NCBI RefSeq assembly: GCF_049310025.1 | Contig: NZ_JBJYKD010000001.1 | Span: forward strand, 132,830-196,829 | Direction of reading: 5' to 3' | Length of the DNA stretch: 64,000 nt | DNA from: JBJYKD01 sp049310025 | GTDB taxonomy: Bacteria > Bacillota > Thermosediminibacteria > Thermosediminibacterales > Tepidanaerobacteraceae | Shown: piece after piece, positions 34,131 to 43,297 of the stretch | Numbering within the stretch: the stretch's first letter is position 1 | Layout of the letters: every line of letters begins with the position of its first letter | Made by a program: the position numbers and the translations under genes | Notes under the pieces: generated by a model | Databases searched by the model: none | What the model was told of the DNA's origin: nothing | What the model saw: the letters and a program-made list of their open reading frames with translations, nothing else

Positions 34131-36818
34131 TTACGGCTTTCCGGAAAGTTTTTTAAGAAGTACCCCCAGCTCGTTTATCTTCTGCCCGTACGTGGCCCAG
34201 TCGCCTTCTCTCTGGGCTTTTACGGCCTCATCGTATAAAGTTGCGGCGCGTTTTATCATTTCATCTGCAGTCATTTCCCCGGCGGGAACCACCGGCGCCG
34301 CCCTTTCCGCGGCGGGCTCTCCAAAAATCCTGGCAACGGCCGCCTCAAAGGTCCTTTCCATGACCACATGCTCGCCGTATGCCACCACAACCCGGGATAA
34401 CTCGGGCAGCTGGCTCTGTTCCCCCTGGATGAATACGGGCCTTACGTAAATTATGGAACCGTCCACGGGCAATACCAGCAGATTGCCCCGGATAACCCGC
34501 GAACCCCGCTGGTCCCAGAGGGTCAACTGCTGGGATATCTGGGAATCCTGATTTATCCTGGCTTCTATCTGCATGGGGCCGTAAACCGTTTTATCCTTCG
34601 GGAACAGGTACAGCACTATCTTCCCGTAATTTTCCCCGTCACATCTTGCAGCCATCCATGCCCGCATGTTTTCAATGGTGGCGGGGGTAAATGGAAGCAT
34701 TAAAACCATCTCGGGCTTATTTTCTCCAGGCAGCTGCAAAATGGTGTAATACGGCTCCATCTTTTGTCGTTCGCTGCCGTATATTTCATCCGGTATCTGC
34801 CACACATCCTCCTTATTATAAAAAACCTTTGTATCCTCCATGTGATACAGGGTATAAACCCTGGCCTGAATCAAAAACAGGTCCTCGGGGTATCTTATGT
34901 GGGCTTTTATCTCTTTCGGCATCCGCTCCATAGGCTTAAAGACGCCGGGAAAGATGGCGGCATAGCTTTTTATTATGGGGTCGCTTTTATCCGCCATATA
35001 AAAATCCATGGTTCCGTTGTATGCATCTATAACGGCTTTCACTGAATTTCTTATGTAATTTATGCCTTCAACCGGTTCCGAATAGGGATACCGGTCCGTC
35101 ACAGTGTAACCGTCTATTATCCAGTACAGCCTGCCGCTTGCCACCACCAGGTAAGGGTCAATGTCAAACCTTATAAAAGGAGCAACTTTTTTTACCATGG
35201 TCTTTATATCCCTGTCGAACAAAATCCTGCTGTCGGAGTCAAAGTTTGTGGAGACCAGAAGCTTGTAGTCCCCAAAACGTATGGCAAAAAGCAATCGGGA
35301 CCAGAAATTTATCGGTATACCTCCCGTACCGCTGTATTCCGTATATGCATTGGTTTCTCCGGATGGGTAGTCAAATTCTGGTGTTCTGGAATTCACCACC
35401 ACGTATTCCCTGGTGAGTTCCCCGAAGTATATCCTCGGTTCTCTTATTTTCAGTGAAGGGTCGCCCGAAACCGGAGGAATATCTTTTATGAAATAATTGG
35501 GGAGGCCCTCGGCGGATACGGAATTGACCGGGCTCATCACCAGGCCGTAGCCGTGGGTGTACTGCAGTCGCCGGTTTATCCATGTATTGGCGCGCTCTTC
35601 CGGAAGCCTTCCCTGATCCAGCTCCCTGGCGGCCAGCATAACCTGGCGAATCTCGCCGTTTATCGTGTACCTGTCCACATCCACCTGGGCGAAATTGTAG
35701 TAAGGCCTTATCCGCTGAAGCTGGTTGTATGTCTGCTGTAACGGCCTGTAATCCCAGAGCCTCAGGGTTTTAAGAGTGGGACTATTAAATATGACCTCCG
35801 GGTTTACCGTCTCCTTGACCGGATAAACCTTCCTTTCCACCCTATCAAGGCCGTACGCCTTTAAAGTGAATTCAATGTTGGTCTTCAAAAAAGGTTCCTC
35901 TTTAACAAACTCATTGGGGGTTACCTGCAGCTTCTGCACCAGATTCGGATATACCCCCTGTAAGACTATAGAAGCGGCGATGAAAACTCCCAGGGTCCAC
36001 ACCAGCATTGCCGGCCTTTTAACGGCCAGATTTACCACCAGCAGGGCCGCAAGGACCAGCGAAAGAGCCATCATGATCTTTAAGGCCGGCAGGACCGCAT
36101 GGACATCGGTGTAACTCGCACCAAAGGCCACCCCCCTGGGAGAATATAAAAGGTTATACATAGACAACCGGTAGCCGTAAGCCTTTAATACAAAAAACAG
36201 GGCCATAAGAAAAACCACCTGTTTTTCCCGGGCCAGCAGGTCAAGCCAGCTGCCGGGACCTTCCTCAATGTGTGCCATTAAGAATAAGGCGGCCACGGCC
36301 ACCATGGTCATTACAACCGTGGTAATTGCAAGTTCGTAAGCTTCTTGATAAAAGGGCAGCTTGAATACATAAAAACCTATGTCTTTCTTAAATAATGGGT
36401 CGGAAATCCCAAATGAGGATGGGTGCAAAAATTTCTGAACCGTCAGCCAGTAGGAAGAAGTAAAGGCGGTAAAAATTGCGGCCAGGATAAAACTTGCGGC
36501 AAGTAAAAAGCGTTTCACCCACCTGCCGGTCAGCACCGCGGAAAGCGCATCGTTGACCACACCCTCCCTGTATTTATAACTCAATGCTCTGGAAAGTTTT
36601 CCGCCGGCCGTAAGAAGGTTTATGTATATAAAGAAAAAAAATAAGACGCCGCTTGCAATCCTTACTACCCACCGGGAATAAAAAATCGTCCAGAAAACAT
36701 TCAAAAAACCCGTGGATTTATACCACATAATTTCCGTAAGGAAGCCAGCACCCAGCGTTAAAACCGCTGCAAGCACAGCTATAGCGGCAATCAAAAAATA
36801 ACTCACAGGTCTGTTCAT
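34131..36818 (-). CDS. UPF0182 family large membrane protein
   Basis: The 895-residue protein has about seven transmembrane segments in its first 310 residues, then a large domain of about 500 residues (family hallmarks PVKETVNPEVIFNSPTLKTL, RLQYTHGYGLVMSPVNSVS and a FIRFDIDPYLVV stretch). A short Ala/Pro-rich linker and a helical tail (KINELGVLLKKLSG) follow. The function of UPF0182 is unknown. ATG 36818 has GGGAG at 8 bases; the open frame extends to 36914 without a ribosome site. It is convergent with the Na/Pi transporter gene. Confidence 0.9.
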   Translation of the reverse strand: MNRPVSYFLIAAIAVLAAVLTLGAGFLTEIMWYKSTGFLNVFWTIFYSRWVVRIASGVLFFFFIYINLLTAGGKLSRALSYKYREGVVNDALSAVLTGRWVKRFLLAASFILAAIFTAFTSSYWLTVQKFLHPSSFGISDPLFKKDIGFYVFKLPFYQEAYELAITTVVMTMVAVAALFLMAHIEEGPGSWLDLLAREKQVVFLMALFFVLKAYGYRLSMYNLLYSPRGVAFGASYTDVHAVLPALKIMMALSLVLAALLVVNLAVKRPAMLVWTLGVFIAASIVLQGVYPNLVQKLQVTPNEFVKEEPFLKTNIEFTLKAYGLDRVERKVYPVKETVNPEVIFNSPTLKTLRLWDYRPLQQTYNQLQRIRPYYNFAQVDVDRYTINGEIRQVMLAARELDQGRLPEERANTWINRRLQYTHGYGLVMSPVNSVSAEGLPNYFIKDIPPVSGDPSLKIREPRIYFGELTREYVVVNSRTPEFDYPSGETNAYTEYSGTGGIPINFWSRLLFAIRFGDYKLLVSTNFDSDSRILFDRDIKTMVKKVAPFIRFDIDPYLVVASGRLYWIIDGYTVTDRYPYSEPVEGINYIRNSVKAVIDAYNGTMDFYMADKSDPIIKSYAAIFPGVFKPMERMPKEIKAHIRYPEDLFLIQARVYTLYHMEDTKVFYNKEDVWQIPDEIYGSERQKMEPYYTILQLPGENKPEMVLMLPFTPATIENMRAWMAARCDGENYGKIVLYLFPKDKTVYGPMQIEARINQDSQISQQLTLWDQRGSRVIRGNLLVLPVDGSIIYVRPVFIQGEQSQLPELSRVVVAYGEHVVMERTFEAAVARIFGEPAAERAAPVVPAGEMTADEMIKRAATLYDEAVKAQREGDWATYGQKINELGVLLKKLSGKP

Positions 36819-36947
36819 ATATGCATCTCCCTTCCCCAGTTTTTTTCCGCGCCGGCTTTCGGGATTATCTCCTTTGAAAAAGGTTATATTATAGTATGAG
36901 TAAATATATTCCATTTTATTTTAACACAAATACCATGGTACTTTAAA

Positions 36948-36984
36948 GAAAAAATAAAAAAGAGCAAGGTTATTCACCCTGCTC
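36948..36984 (-). terminator. Intrinsic terminator of the zinc-ribbon gene
   Basis: On the minus strand GAGCAGGG and CCTTGCTC form an 8-bp stem (36962-36984) followed by TTTTTTATTTTT. The stem includes the last codons and stop of the small gene. Confidence 0.85.
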
Positions 36985-37116
36985 CTTTGTCGATTTTTCT
37001 TGTTCTTCTTTTTCTTTTTCTACCACTTTTCGTCCACAGTAAGGGCACGTCCAGACTTTCAAGTCTGCAGCAGAATAGGAGCGTTTGTTGCAATATGGAC
37101 ATGTAGTATACGGCAA
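36970..37116 (-). CDS. 48-residue zinc-ribbon protein
   Basis: A short minus-strand frame opens with TTG at 37116, 6 bases after GGGGGG, and encodes two Cys pairs, TTCPYCNKRS and VWTCPYCGRK, followed by a charged tail (EKEKEEQEKSTKEQGE). The paired CPYC motifs are typical of a rubredoxin-like zinc ribbon. A good terminator at its end supports expression. The overlapping longer frame (36974-37156) lacks any recognisable pattern. The role is unknown. Confidence 0.72.
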   Translation of the reverse strand: MPYTTCPYCNKRSYSAADLKVWTCPYCGRKVVEKEKEEQEKSTKEQGE

Positions 37117-37258
37117 AATAAACCCCCCAAACTTTCTTGTGTAACCCTGTGACCAAACTTCGCTTCGCTCTGATATGTTTTATTAATTCCCCAAAATTTT
37201 CTTAAATCCTTCCTGCAGACCATATTTTTTAAAAAATTTTTTGGACGGGTGAGAAGGG

Positions 37259-37960
37259 ATGAATACCTTTTTTAGAATATTTTTTTACAGTTCCATTTCG
37301 GGCGCGGCAGTGCTGATCGGCGGCTACCTTGGAACAAAAAAAATCCCGGACAAACTGCTGGCATTCGTGCTTACATTTGGTTCGGGTGTGCTTTTGTCGG
37401 TGCTCTCGTTCTCGCTCATGCATGAAGCTTACCGCCAGTCCGGACCAGTCTATACTTCTCTTGCGTTTCTTGCGGGCGGTATATTCTTCTATATAATAGA
37501 GGGCCTTCTGACAAAATATGTGGCTCCAGGCACCGGGATGATACTGGGAACAGCGCTGGATGACCTTCCGGAGGCTTTAAGCATGGGTATCGGATTCGCC
37601 ACAAAAAGCGGGCGGTTGGGAGTGGTCCTGGCCCTATCCATTTTTTTGCACAACATCCCCGAGGGCATATCCTCCACCCGCGATCTCGTTGACCGTGCGC
37701 GACTTTCTTCCAGCGCCGCCATGGTCCTGGCTTTAATCATCGCTCTTTTAGACCCCCTGGCGGCCCTCACCGGCTATTACATCCTGAGAAACCTGAGCGA
37801 AATCTGGCTTGGAATGATCATGGCCTTTTCCGGAGGGTCCATACTGTTCATGACCGGGACAGACATGATACCCAAAGCTCACAGGATTGGAACCCGTCTG
37901 GAAAATATCGGCATACTGGGGGGATTTCTCGCCGCCTTCTTATTGAGCCGTTTGATGTGA
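37259..37960 (+). CDS. ZIP family divalent metal transporter
   Basis: The 233-residue protein has about eight membrane segments. The metal-site motifs are ALDDLPEALSMGIGF in TM4 and LHNIPEGISST in TM5. It should import Zn, Mn or Fe, or act in reverse. The ATG at 37259 follows GAAGGG closely; the next in-frame ATG is far downstream. It is monocistronic. Confidence 0.9.
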   Translation: MNTFFRIFFYSSISGAAVLIGGYLGTKKIPDKLLAFVLTFGSGVLLSVLSFSLMHEAYRQSGPVYTSLAFLAGGIFFYIIEGLLTKYVAPGTGMILGTALDDLPEALSMGIGFATKSGRLGVVLALSIFLHNIPEGISSTRDLVDRARLSSSAAMVLALIIALLDPLAALTGYYILRNLSEIWLGMIMAFSGGSILFMTGTDMIPKAHRIGTRLENIGILGGFLAAFLLSRLM

Positions 37961-38036
37961 TGCGGGGTGAAATATGCTATAATAATATAAAATGGATAAA
38001 ATGGACAAAAAGGTAAGTCGTCATGGAGGTGGTCCT

Positions 38037-38456
38037 TTGGAAAGCATCGATGTGGCCAAGATCGCCGTTAAGATGGCCCTTTCCACCCGCAGCGAGGAGC
38101 TGGAGCTGAAGCAGATCTATGCCAAAATGCATGTGAAGGTAGCCGCCGTAGATTTTGGCGGCGACTTCATAAACTCTATCAAAAAGATCATCGAGAGAGC
38201 CGTGGTCGCCGCCAAACGGGAAGGAGTAATCGAAGAGGAAACCCACGTGCTGGAAGGCGCCGTGGTGGGCGCCACCCGGGAGGCCCTTTCCCAGGTTATG
38301 CAAAAGGCTCTGGGACTGAATGTTGGAGGCAAAATCGGCATTGCAAGGTGGGGTGAGCACATCAGCGTGGCCATGTTTTTCGGGGTGGGATTTTTGAACC
38401 TCAACGAAGTGGTCATCGGCCTGGGGCACAGGTCTATCCCAAATTTTAACGAATAA
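38037..38456 (+). CDS. HutP family RNA-binding antiterminator
   Basis: The 139-residue protein matches HutP, most clearly in LGLNVGGKIGIARWGEHISV and the C-terminal LNEVVIGLGHR. HutP binds L-histidine and Mg2+ and disrupts a terminator in the leader of hut mRNA. TTG 38037 is 7 bases from GGAGG; the ATG at 37992 has no ribosome site. No hut genes are nearby, so the target lies elsewhere or the sensed ligand differs. Confidence 0.9.
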   Translation: MESIDVAKIAVKMALSTRSEELELKQIYAKMHVKVAAVDFGGDFINSIKKIIERAVVAAKREGVIEEETHVLEGAVVGATREALSQVMQKALGLNVGGKIGIARWGEHISVAMFFGVGFLNLNEVVIGLGHRSIPNFNE

Positions 38457-38641
38457 CAGGCTTCATCATACGAACTTTACAGCCTTACTTGCATATTTTT
38501 CAGATTTACATAAAAACTTTATTTTACCGCAAACCCTCTTTATCACCATTGGTTAGGATAAAATTTTCACAGGTCAAAAAGCCTGAAAACGACAGCCGCA
38601 CATAGAAAAAAAGACCCTGCCTCCTTTCACGAGCTTTTTGA
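38457..38641. other. Intergenic stretch after hutP-like gene, nothing recognised
   Basis: The 185 bases before the transporter promoter carry no reading frame or strong hairpin that I can support. Confidence 0.5.
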
Positions 38642-38670
38642 TTGACAACAAAGACCGGTAGTTGTATAAT
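38642..38670 (+). promoter_or_regulatory. Consensus sigma-A promoter of the TrpXYZ-type operon
   Basis: TTGACA (38642-38647) and TATAAT (38665-38670) are both perfect and 17 bases apart. Transcription should start near 38677, leaving a leader of about 117 bases. Confidence 0.92.
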
Positions 38671-38685
38671 AAAACCAAAGTAAAT

Positions 38686-38756
38686 CGGTAGGACGGTAGT
38701 ATGGTAGGAGAAACAGTGTTTTCAGCACTCTTACCGGAGTGTTTTTTATTTTTCTC
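38686..38756 (+). promoter_or_regulatory. Attenuator-like leader of the ABC operon
   Basis: Three tandem 8-base units (CGGTAGGA, CGGTAGTA, TGGTAGGA; 38686-38709) precede a terminator: AGCACTC (723-730 region) pairs with GAGTGTT around TTACCG, then TTTTATTTTT. GGTAGGAG (38703-38710) can instead pair with CTCTTACC (38728-38735) over 8 bp, which would block the terminator. This is a complete switch architecture. No T-box sequence is present, and the repeat spacing does not fit TRAP. The effector is unknown. Confidence 0.65.
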
Positions 38757-38793
38757 CCCCATGCTTACCGGCACAAAAAGGGGGTCATTTGTT

Positions 38794-39843
38794 TTGAAGA
38801 AGTTCTTGGTGTTATCGCTGGTTTTGCTCCTTTCCTTATCATTTGTGGTGGCCGGTTGCGGCGGCCAAAAAGCCGGCAGCGACACAAATGCCGGCAGCAC
38901 CAGTTCCAGTGCAGGTTCCGAAAGCAAGACTTCCACTTCAAATCAAAAGACCTTCAAGATCGGCATCTCCCAGTTTGTTGAACATCCCGCGCTGGACGCT
39001 GCGCGGAAAGGATTTATAGACGGTCTTAAAGAAGCCGGTTTTGAAGAGGGTAAAAACGTGACATTTGAAGTGGAAAACGCCCAGGCGGATTTTCCCACAA
39101 CCCAGACCATCGCCGACAAGTTTGTGGGAGAAAAGGTGGACATGATCCTGGCTATAGCCACACCTTCCGCCCAATCGGCAGCCAACGCCACGAAAGATAT
39201 TCCCATTTTGATTACCGCGGTAACCGACCCGGTTTCAGCCGGCCTTGTTAAGAGCCTGGAAAAACCCGGTACCAACGTCACGGGCACCACCGATATGAAT
39301 CCCATTAAGGAACAGCTGGAACTTTTAAAGGAAATTCTTCCTTCCGCAAAAAATGTCGGTATCTTATATAACGCGGCCGAGGCCAACTCCAAGGTGCAGG
39401 TGGAAATAGCCAGGAAAGCGGGGCAGGAGTTGGGGCTTACCCTGCATGAAGCCACAGTGGCCAACAGCAGCGAAGTAAATCAGGCTGTCCAGACCCTGGC
39501 GGGTAAAGTGGACGCGATATATCTCCCCACCGATAACACAGTGGCTTCTGCCATCGGCGCCGTTGTGAAGGTTTGCAACGACGTTAAAATCCCTGTTATC
39601 GGTTCCGAAAGAGGCATGGTTGAGGGCGGAGCCCTGGCCACCCTGGGAATAGACTACTACCTGCTGGGCAAACAAACCGGCCGAATCGCCGCACGGGTTC
39701 TGAAAGGGGAAAATCCCAAGGATATCCCCGTGGAAGGTTCAAAGGACCTGAAGCTTATAATCAATAAAAAATCCGCCGATGCTCTCGGCGTTAAAATCCC
39801 GGAATCCGTTATGTCGAGGGCGGATGAGGTTTTGGATAAATAA
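38794..39843 (+). CDS. ABC transporter substrate-binding lipoprotein (TrpX-like)
   Basis: The 349-residue protein has a lipoprotein signal ending VVAGC, a Ser/Gly linker, and the ABC_sub_bind fold (KIGISQFVEHPALDAARKGF, GERGMVEGGALATLGIDYY-like region). This family (TrpX/YckX type) binds aromatic or other amino acids, or related small molecules. TTG 38794 is 9 bases from GGGGG. Permease and ATPase genes follow directly. Confidence 0.9.
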   Translation: MKKFLVLSLVLLLSLSFVVAGCGGQKAGSDTNAGSTSSSAGSESKTSTSNQKTFKIGISQFVEHPALDAARKGFIDGLKEAGFEEGKNVTFEVENAQADFPTTQTIADKFVGEKVDMILAIATPSAQSAANATKDIPILITAVTDPVSAGLVKSLEKPGTNVTGTTDMNPIKEQLELLKEILPSAKNVGILYNAAEANSKVQVEIARKAGQELGLTLHEATVANSSEVNQAVQTLAGKVDAIYLPTDNTVASAIGAVVKVCNDVKIPVIGSERGMVEGGALATLGIDYYLLGKQTGRIAARVLKGENPKDIPVEGSKDLKLIINKKSADALGVKIPESVMSRADEVLDK

Positions 39844-39861
39844 TCCGAGGTGTGTTGACAG

Positions 39862-40767
39862 ATGTGGCAAAATATGCTGCTAAAATCCCTGGAACAGGGC
39901 CTGGTCTTCGGGATTATGGCCCTGGGGGTATATATCACATTTAAAATACTAAACTTCGCAGACCTTACGGTAGATGGAAGCTTCCCTCTAGGAGCTGCAG
40001 TGGCCGCCTCGCTTATTGTGGGCGGCCAAAGCCCTTTTGTTGCGACGACGGCAGCCGTTATAGCCGGAGCCGCGGCCGGGTTCGTGACGGGTTTTTTAAA
40101 CACCAAAGCAAAGATCAGCGACCTCCTGGCCGGAATTCTTACGATGACTTCCCTTTATTCGATTAATTTAAGGATTATGGGTCGTCCCAACATCCCGTTA
40201 TTGAACCAGCCCACCGTTTTTTCTTTTATAGAAGTCTTTATGAAAAAATATTTTGCAGGTTTTCCCCTTACTTACATCTATCTCGCTGTGTTTATTATAA
40301 CTGTCTTTATAATCAAGTTTTTACTTGATGCTTTTTTAAAAACCCAGCTGGGTTTTGCTTTGAGGGCCACAGGCGACAATCCCCAGATGATCCGCAGCCA
40401 GGGCGTAAACACCGACCTTACAAAGATAATCGGGCTATCCCTTTCAAACGCCTTAACGGCACTGGCGGGCGCTTTGGTGGCCCAGTACCAGGGATTCGCC
40501 GATGTGGGCATGGGAATCGGCACAGTAATAGCCGGCCTTGCTTCGGTGATAATTGGCGATGCATTGCTGGGAGAAAGGTCCATTTCTATTGGAACTCTCG
40601 GTGTCCTTTTCGGTTCCTTTTTATACAGGTTCAGCATTTCCCTGGTGCTGTCCTTCAGGCTGGCCCAGGCTTCGGATTTGAAATTGCTTACCGCAGTGGT
40701 GGTGATCGTCGCTCTCACCGCCCCGAGATTTAAAAAGGCCTTTAAATTGACCGCGGAAAGGAGGTAG
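39862..40767 (+). CDS. ABC transporter permease (TrpY-like)
   Basis: The 301-residue permease has eight to nine hydrophobic segments and resembles branched-chain amino acid/TrpY-type permeases (ILNFADLTVDGSFPLGAAVAA, GFALRATGDNPQMIRSQGVN as the ATPase-contact loop). It lies 18 bases after the binding protein gene and 4 before the ATPase gene. Confidence 0.92.
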   Translation: MWQNMLLKSLEQGLVFGIMALGVYITFKILNFADLTVDGSFPLGAAVAASLIVGGQSPFVATTAAVIAGAAAGFVTGFLNTKAKISDLLAGILTMTSLYSINLRIMGRPNIPLLNQPTVFSFIEVFMKKYFAGFPLTYIYLAVFIITVFIIKFLLDAFLKTQLGFALRATGDNPQMIRSQGVNTDLTKIIGLSLSNALTALAGALVAQYQGFADVGMGIGTVIAGLASVIIGDALLGERSISIGTLGVLFGSFLYRFSISLVLSFRLAQASDLKLLTAVVVIVALTAPRFKKAFKLTAERR

Positions 40768-40771
40768 TTCA

Positions 40772-41566
40772 ATGCTTACCCTGAAAAATATCTCCAAGAC
40801 TTTCAATCCCAACACTCCAAACGAGAATCGGGTCTTTGACGGCCTGTCGTTACAAGTGGAGGAAGGGGATTTTATAACAATCATCGGCAGCAACGGGGCT
40901 GGAAAATCCACGCTGCTCAACGCCATAGCCGGCGTTTTCCCTGTGGACGATGGACAAATACTCCTTGACGGAAAAGATATCACCACCCTGCCGGAACACA
41001 GGAGGGCAGCCTTCATAGGCAGGGTGTTCCAGGACCCCATGCTGGGTACTTCGCCTTCAATGACCATCGAGGAAAATCTATCCCTGGCATACAGCCGGGC
41101 CAACAATATTTCCCTCAGGTGGGGCCTGGATTTTAATAAGCGGAAGATATTTAGAAAATACCTTTCAGAACTTCCGCTGGGCCTTGAAAACCGCCTTACC
41201 ACCAAGGTTAAACTGCTTTCGGGCGGTCAGAGGCAGGCTTTAACCCTAATCATGGCTACCATGAAAAAACCGCGGCTGCTTCTCCTCGACGAGCACACCG
41301 CAGCCCTTGACCCGAAGACCGCCATGCTGGTAAATGACCTGACCGAAGAGATCATTCACAGGAATAAGATAACAACCCTTATGGTGACCCACAACCTTGA
41401 GCATGCCATTAAGATGGGCAACAGACTCATCATGATGCACAAGGGTAAAATCGTCCTGGATATAAAGGGAGAAGAAAAGGCTACGCTGACCATTCCCCGG
41501 CTTTTGAATAAATTTGAGCAGCTGCAGGGTGAAAAATTTGTAGAAGACCGTGTGATGCTGGCTTAA
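40772..41566 (+). CDS. ABC transporter ATP-binding protein (TrpZ-like)
   Basis: The 264-residue ATPase has Walker A (GSNGAGKST), the signature LLSGGQRQALTL, Walker B (LLLLDEHTAALD) and the switch His (VTHNLEHA). It energises the preceding permease. Its end overlaps the stop region of the convergent radical SAM gene by 4 bases. Confidence 0.95.
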   Translation: MLTLKNISKTFNPNTPNENRVFDGLSLQVEEGDFITIIGSNGAGKSTLLNAIAGVFPVDDGQILLDGKDITTLPEHRRAAFIGRVFQDPMLGTSPSMTIEENLSLAYSRANNISLRWGLDFNKRKIFRKYLSELPLGLENRLTTKVKLLSGGQRQALTLIMATMKKPRLLLLDEHTAALDPKTAMLVNDLTEEIIHRNKITTLMVTHNLEHAIKMGNRLIMMHKGKIVLDIKGEEKATLTIPRLLNKFEQLQGEKFVEDRVMLA

Positions 41567-43263
41567 AGTTGAAACTTTGCATAACGTGTTTCACCGTCTT
41601 TTCGAAAAAATATGATTCCAATTTCTTTGCAACCGGTATTTTCCGGAACGTCGTGTTTGAAATATCCTACTGCGGCATGCTTTACCTCTTCGTGTGCCGG
41701 TAAAGTCTGCGCCTCAGGAAAATTTTTTTCAAGCCACTTCCGGTCGCCTGCATAAGCCCGGACCTTTTCCATAAGGCGTTTGTTTTCGGGTCTTCGTGTA
41801 TTAACCGGCGGGGCCTCTTTGCCGTTATGAAACATAAAGTCGAAATTGACCAGATCTCTGAACAATTCATGGTCAACATCGAGCGTGCGGGCGTATTCAA
41901 AGAGCAATTCATACCGCGATCTCAGCGAAAGGCTTCGCCTCAGGAAGCCTTTTTTGTTGCAGTAGTCGTAAAATGACAGATACATTTCAAAAGGGCTCTT
42001 GAATTTTTTTATTAGATAAGAAAGGGAATATTGAAACCTGCCGTCATTGTAAAACCTCTCCAGCAGTTTTGAAATCCCCTTCAGGATTCTGAGCTCTTCA
42101 TACGCCATATTCCGGGTGTACAAAACTTCGTAGGGCGGTTTTGAGCGGTAGCGGATACCGTAATCGTCCGCCTCCCTCCGCAGGCGTGTTCCTTTCAGAA
42201 GTTTCAAAAACCCCAGCTGTATCTCCTCGGGGCCCAGGCTGTACACCTCATTGAAAGAGCGGGTAAAGCTTGAAAAATCTTCATGGGGCAGGCCGGCGAT
42301 CAAATCCAGGTGAAGTTTTATGCCGGCTTTTTTCAGCAGTTTTATGCCTCTCAGCGTCCTTTCAACATCCGCCGTCCTTGAAACGGCCTTGAGGGACTCG
42401 GGGTTGGTGGTTTGAACCCCCACCTCAAACCGGAGCCTTTTCTCAAGGCCTTTCAGGCTTTCTATAAACCGGTCATCCACCAGCTCGGGGTTTATCTCGC
42501 AGTGAAAGACCGTCTCTCCGGGCAGAGTGCGTATTATGTCGAGGATTTTAACAGCCCTTTCCGGATCGCAATTGAAGGAACGGTCTACCAGCTTGACCAC
42601 ACCGACACCTTTTGCTGCAAAGAATTCAAAATCCCTCTTCACTTTATCAAGATCGGCCTTTCGCAGGTTCCTTTCCAGGGAAGAAAGGCAAAAGGCGCAG
42701 TTAAAAGGGCAGCCTCTCGATGTTTCATAATACACCAGTTTATTGCTCAGGTCTTCCTCCTCGCCGTATGAAAGGGGGATATCGTTTAAATCCAGGCACC
42801 CCTGCAGGGGTGGGTTTACCGTCACTCTTCCATTTTCCCTGAAAGCTATTCCGTCGATGGTCTTGACCGTCCCCCTCCTTTTCAGAGCCATGAGCAGCCG
42901 CCTGAAGCGCTCCTCCCCCTCCCCGAGAATGACGCAGTCAACATACCCGTTTTTCTCCATTATTTCGGGGACGTCGTATGAAACCTCCGGCCCCCCCAGG
43001 ACTATCATAGTCTCCGGCCTTATTTTCTTGATATTTTCGGCCAGGTAAAGCACCTGCTCTATGTTCCAGATGTAGCATGAAAAGCCAATCAAATCCGCTC
43101 CCCAGGAGACCAGGTCTTCCAGCACATCGTCCATATCGTCATTTATTGTTGCCTCGTACACCAAAATTTCTTCTCCCCTGCAGTATGCCGCTATGTTCCT
43201 TATGGCGAGATTGGTGTGGACAAATTTAGCGTTAATACCCACAAGAAGCGTTTTCACCTTCAT
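41563..43263 (-). CDS. B12-binding-type radical SAM protein (DUF4080 class)
   Basis: The 566-residue protein has an N-terminal cobalamin-binding-like Rossmann domain (about 1-140), a radical SAM core with the [4Fe-4S] motif RGCPFNCAFCLSS (about residue 185), and a C-terminal domain. LHLDLIAGLPHEDFSSF is typical of this family. The reaction is unknown. The ATG follows GGGGGAGG. It lies 34 bases after uxaA on the same strand, but there is no evident functional link to uronate use. Confidence 0.88.
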   Translation of the reverse strand: MKVKTLLVGINAKFVHTNLAIRNIAAYCRGEEILVYEATINDDMDDVLEDLVSWGADLIGFSCYIWNIEQVLYLAENIKKIRPETMIVLGGPEVSYDVPEIMEKNGYVDCVILGEGEERFRRLLMALKRRGTVKTIDGIAFRENGRVTVNPPLQGCLDLNDIPLSYGEEEDLSNKLVYYETSRGCPFNCAFCLSSLERNLRKADLDKVKRDFEFFAAKGVGVVKLVDRSFNCDPERAVKILDIIRTLPGETVFHCEINPELVDDRFIESLKGLEKRLRFEVGVQTTNPESLKAVSRTADVERTLRGIKLLKKAGIKLHLDLIAGLPHEDFSSFTRSFNEVYSLGPEEIQLGFLKLLKGTRLRREADDYGIRYRSKPPYEVLYTRNMAYEELRILKGISKLLERFYNDGRFQYSLSYLIKKFKSPFEMYLSFYDYCNKKGFLRRSLSLRSRYELLFEYARTLDVDHELFRDLVNFDFMFHNGKEAPPVNTRRPENKRLMEKVRAYAGDRKWLEKNFPEAQTLPAHEEVKHAAVGYFKHDVPENTGCKEIGIIFFRKDGETRYAKFQL

Positions 43264-43297
43264 CGACCTCCCCCGGCTGGCGGTTAAAGTGCTAATA

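Noticed and set aside
36974..37156. 60-residue minus-strand frame
   Set aside because: It overlaps the zinc-ribbon gene in another frame, has no ribosome site and shows no coherent pattern.
38677..38793. T-box or TRAP-type control of the TrpXYZ-like operon
   Set aside because: There is no AGGGTGG-ACCG element, and the TAG repeats are 5 bases apart and only three in number, not the 2-3 base spacing and about 11 repeats of TRAP sites.
41563..41566. Four-base convergent overlap of the ABC ATPase and radical SAM genes
   Set aside because: Short overlaps of convergent stops are common in compact genomes and need no special explanation.
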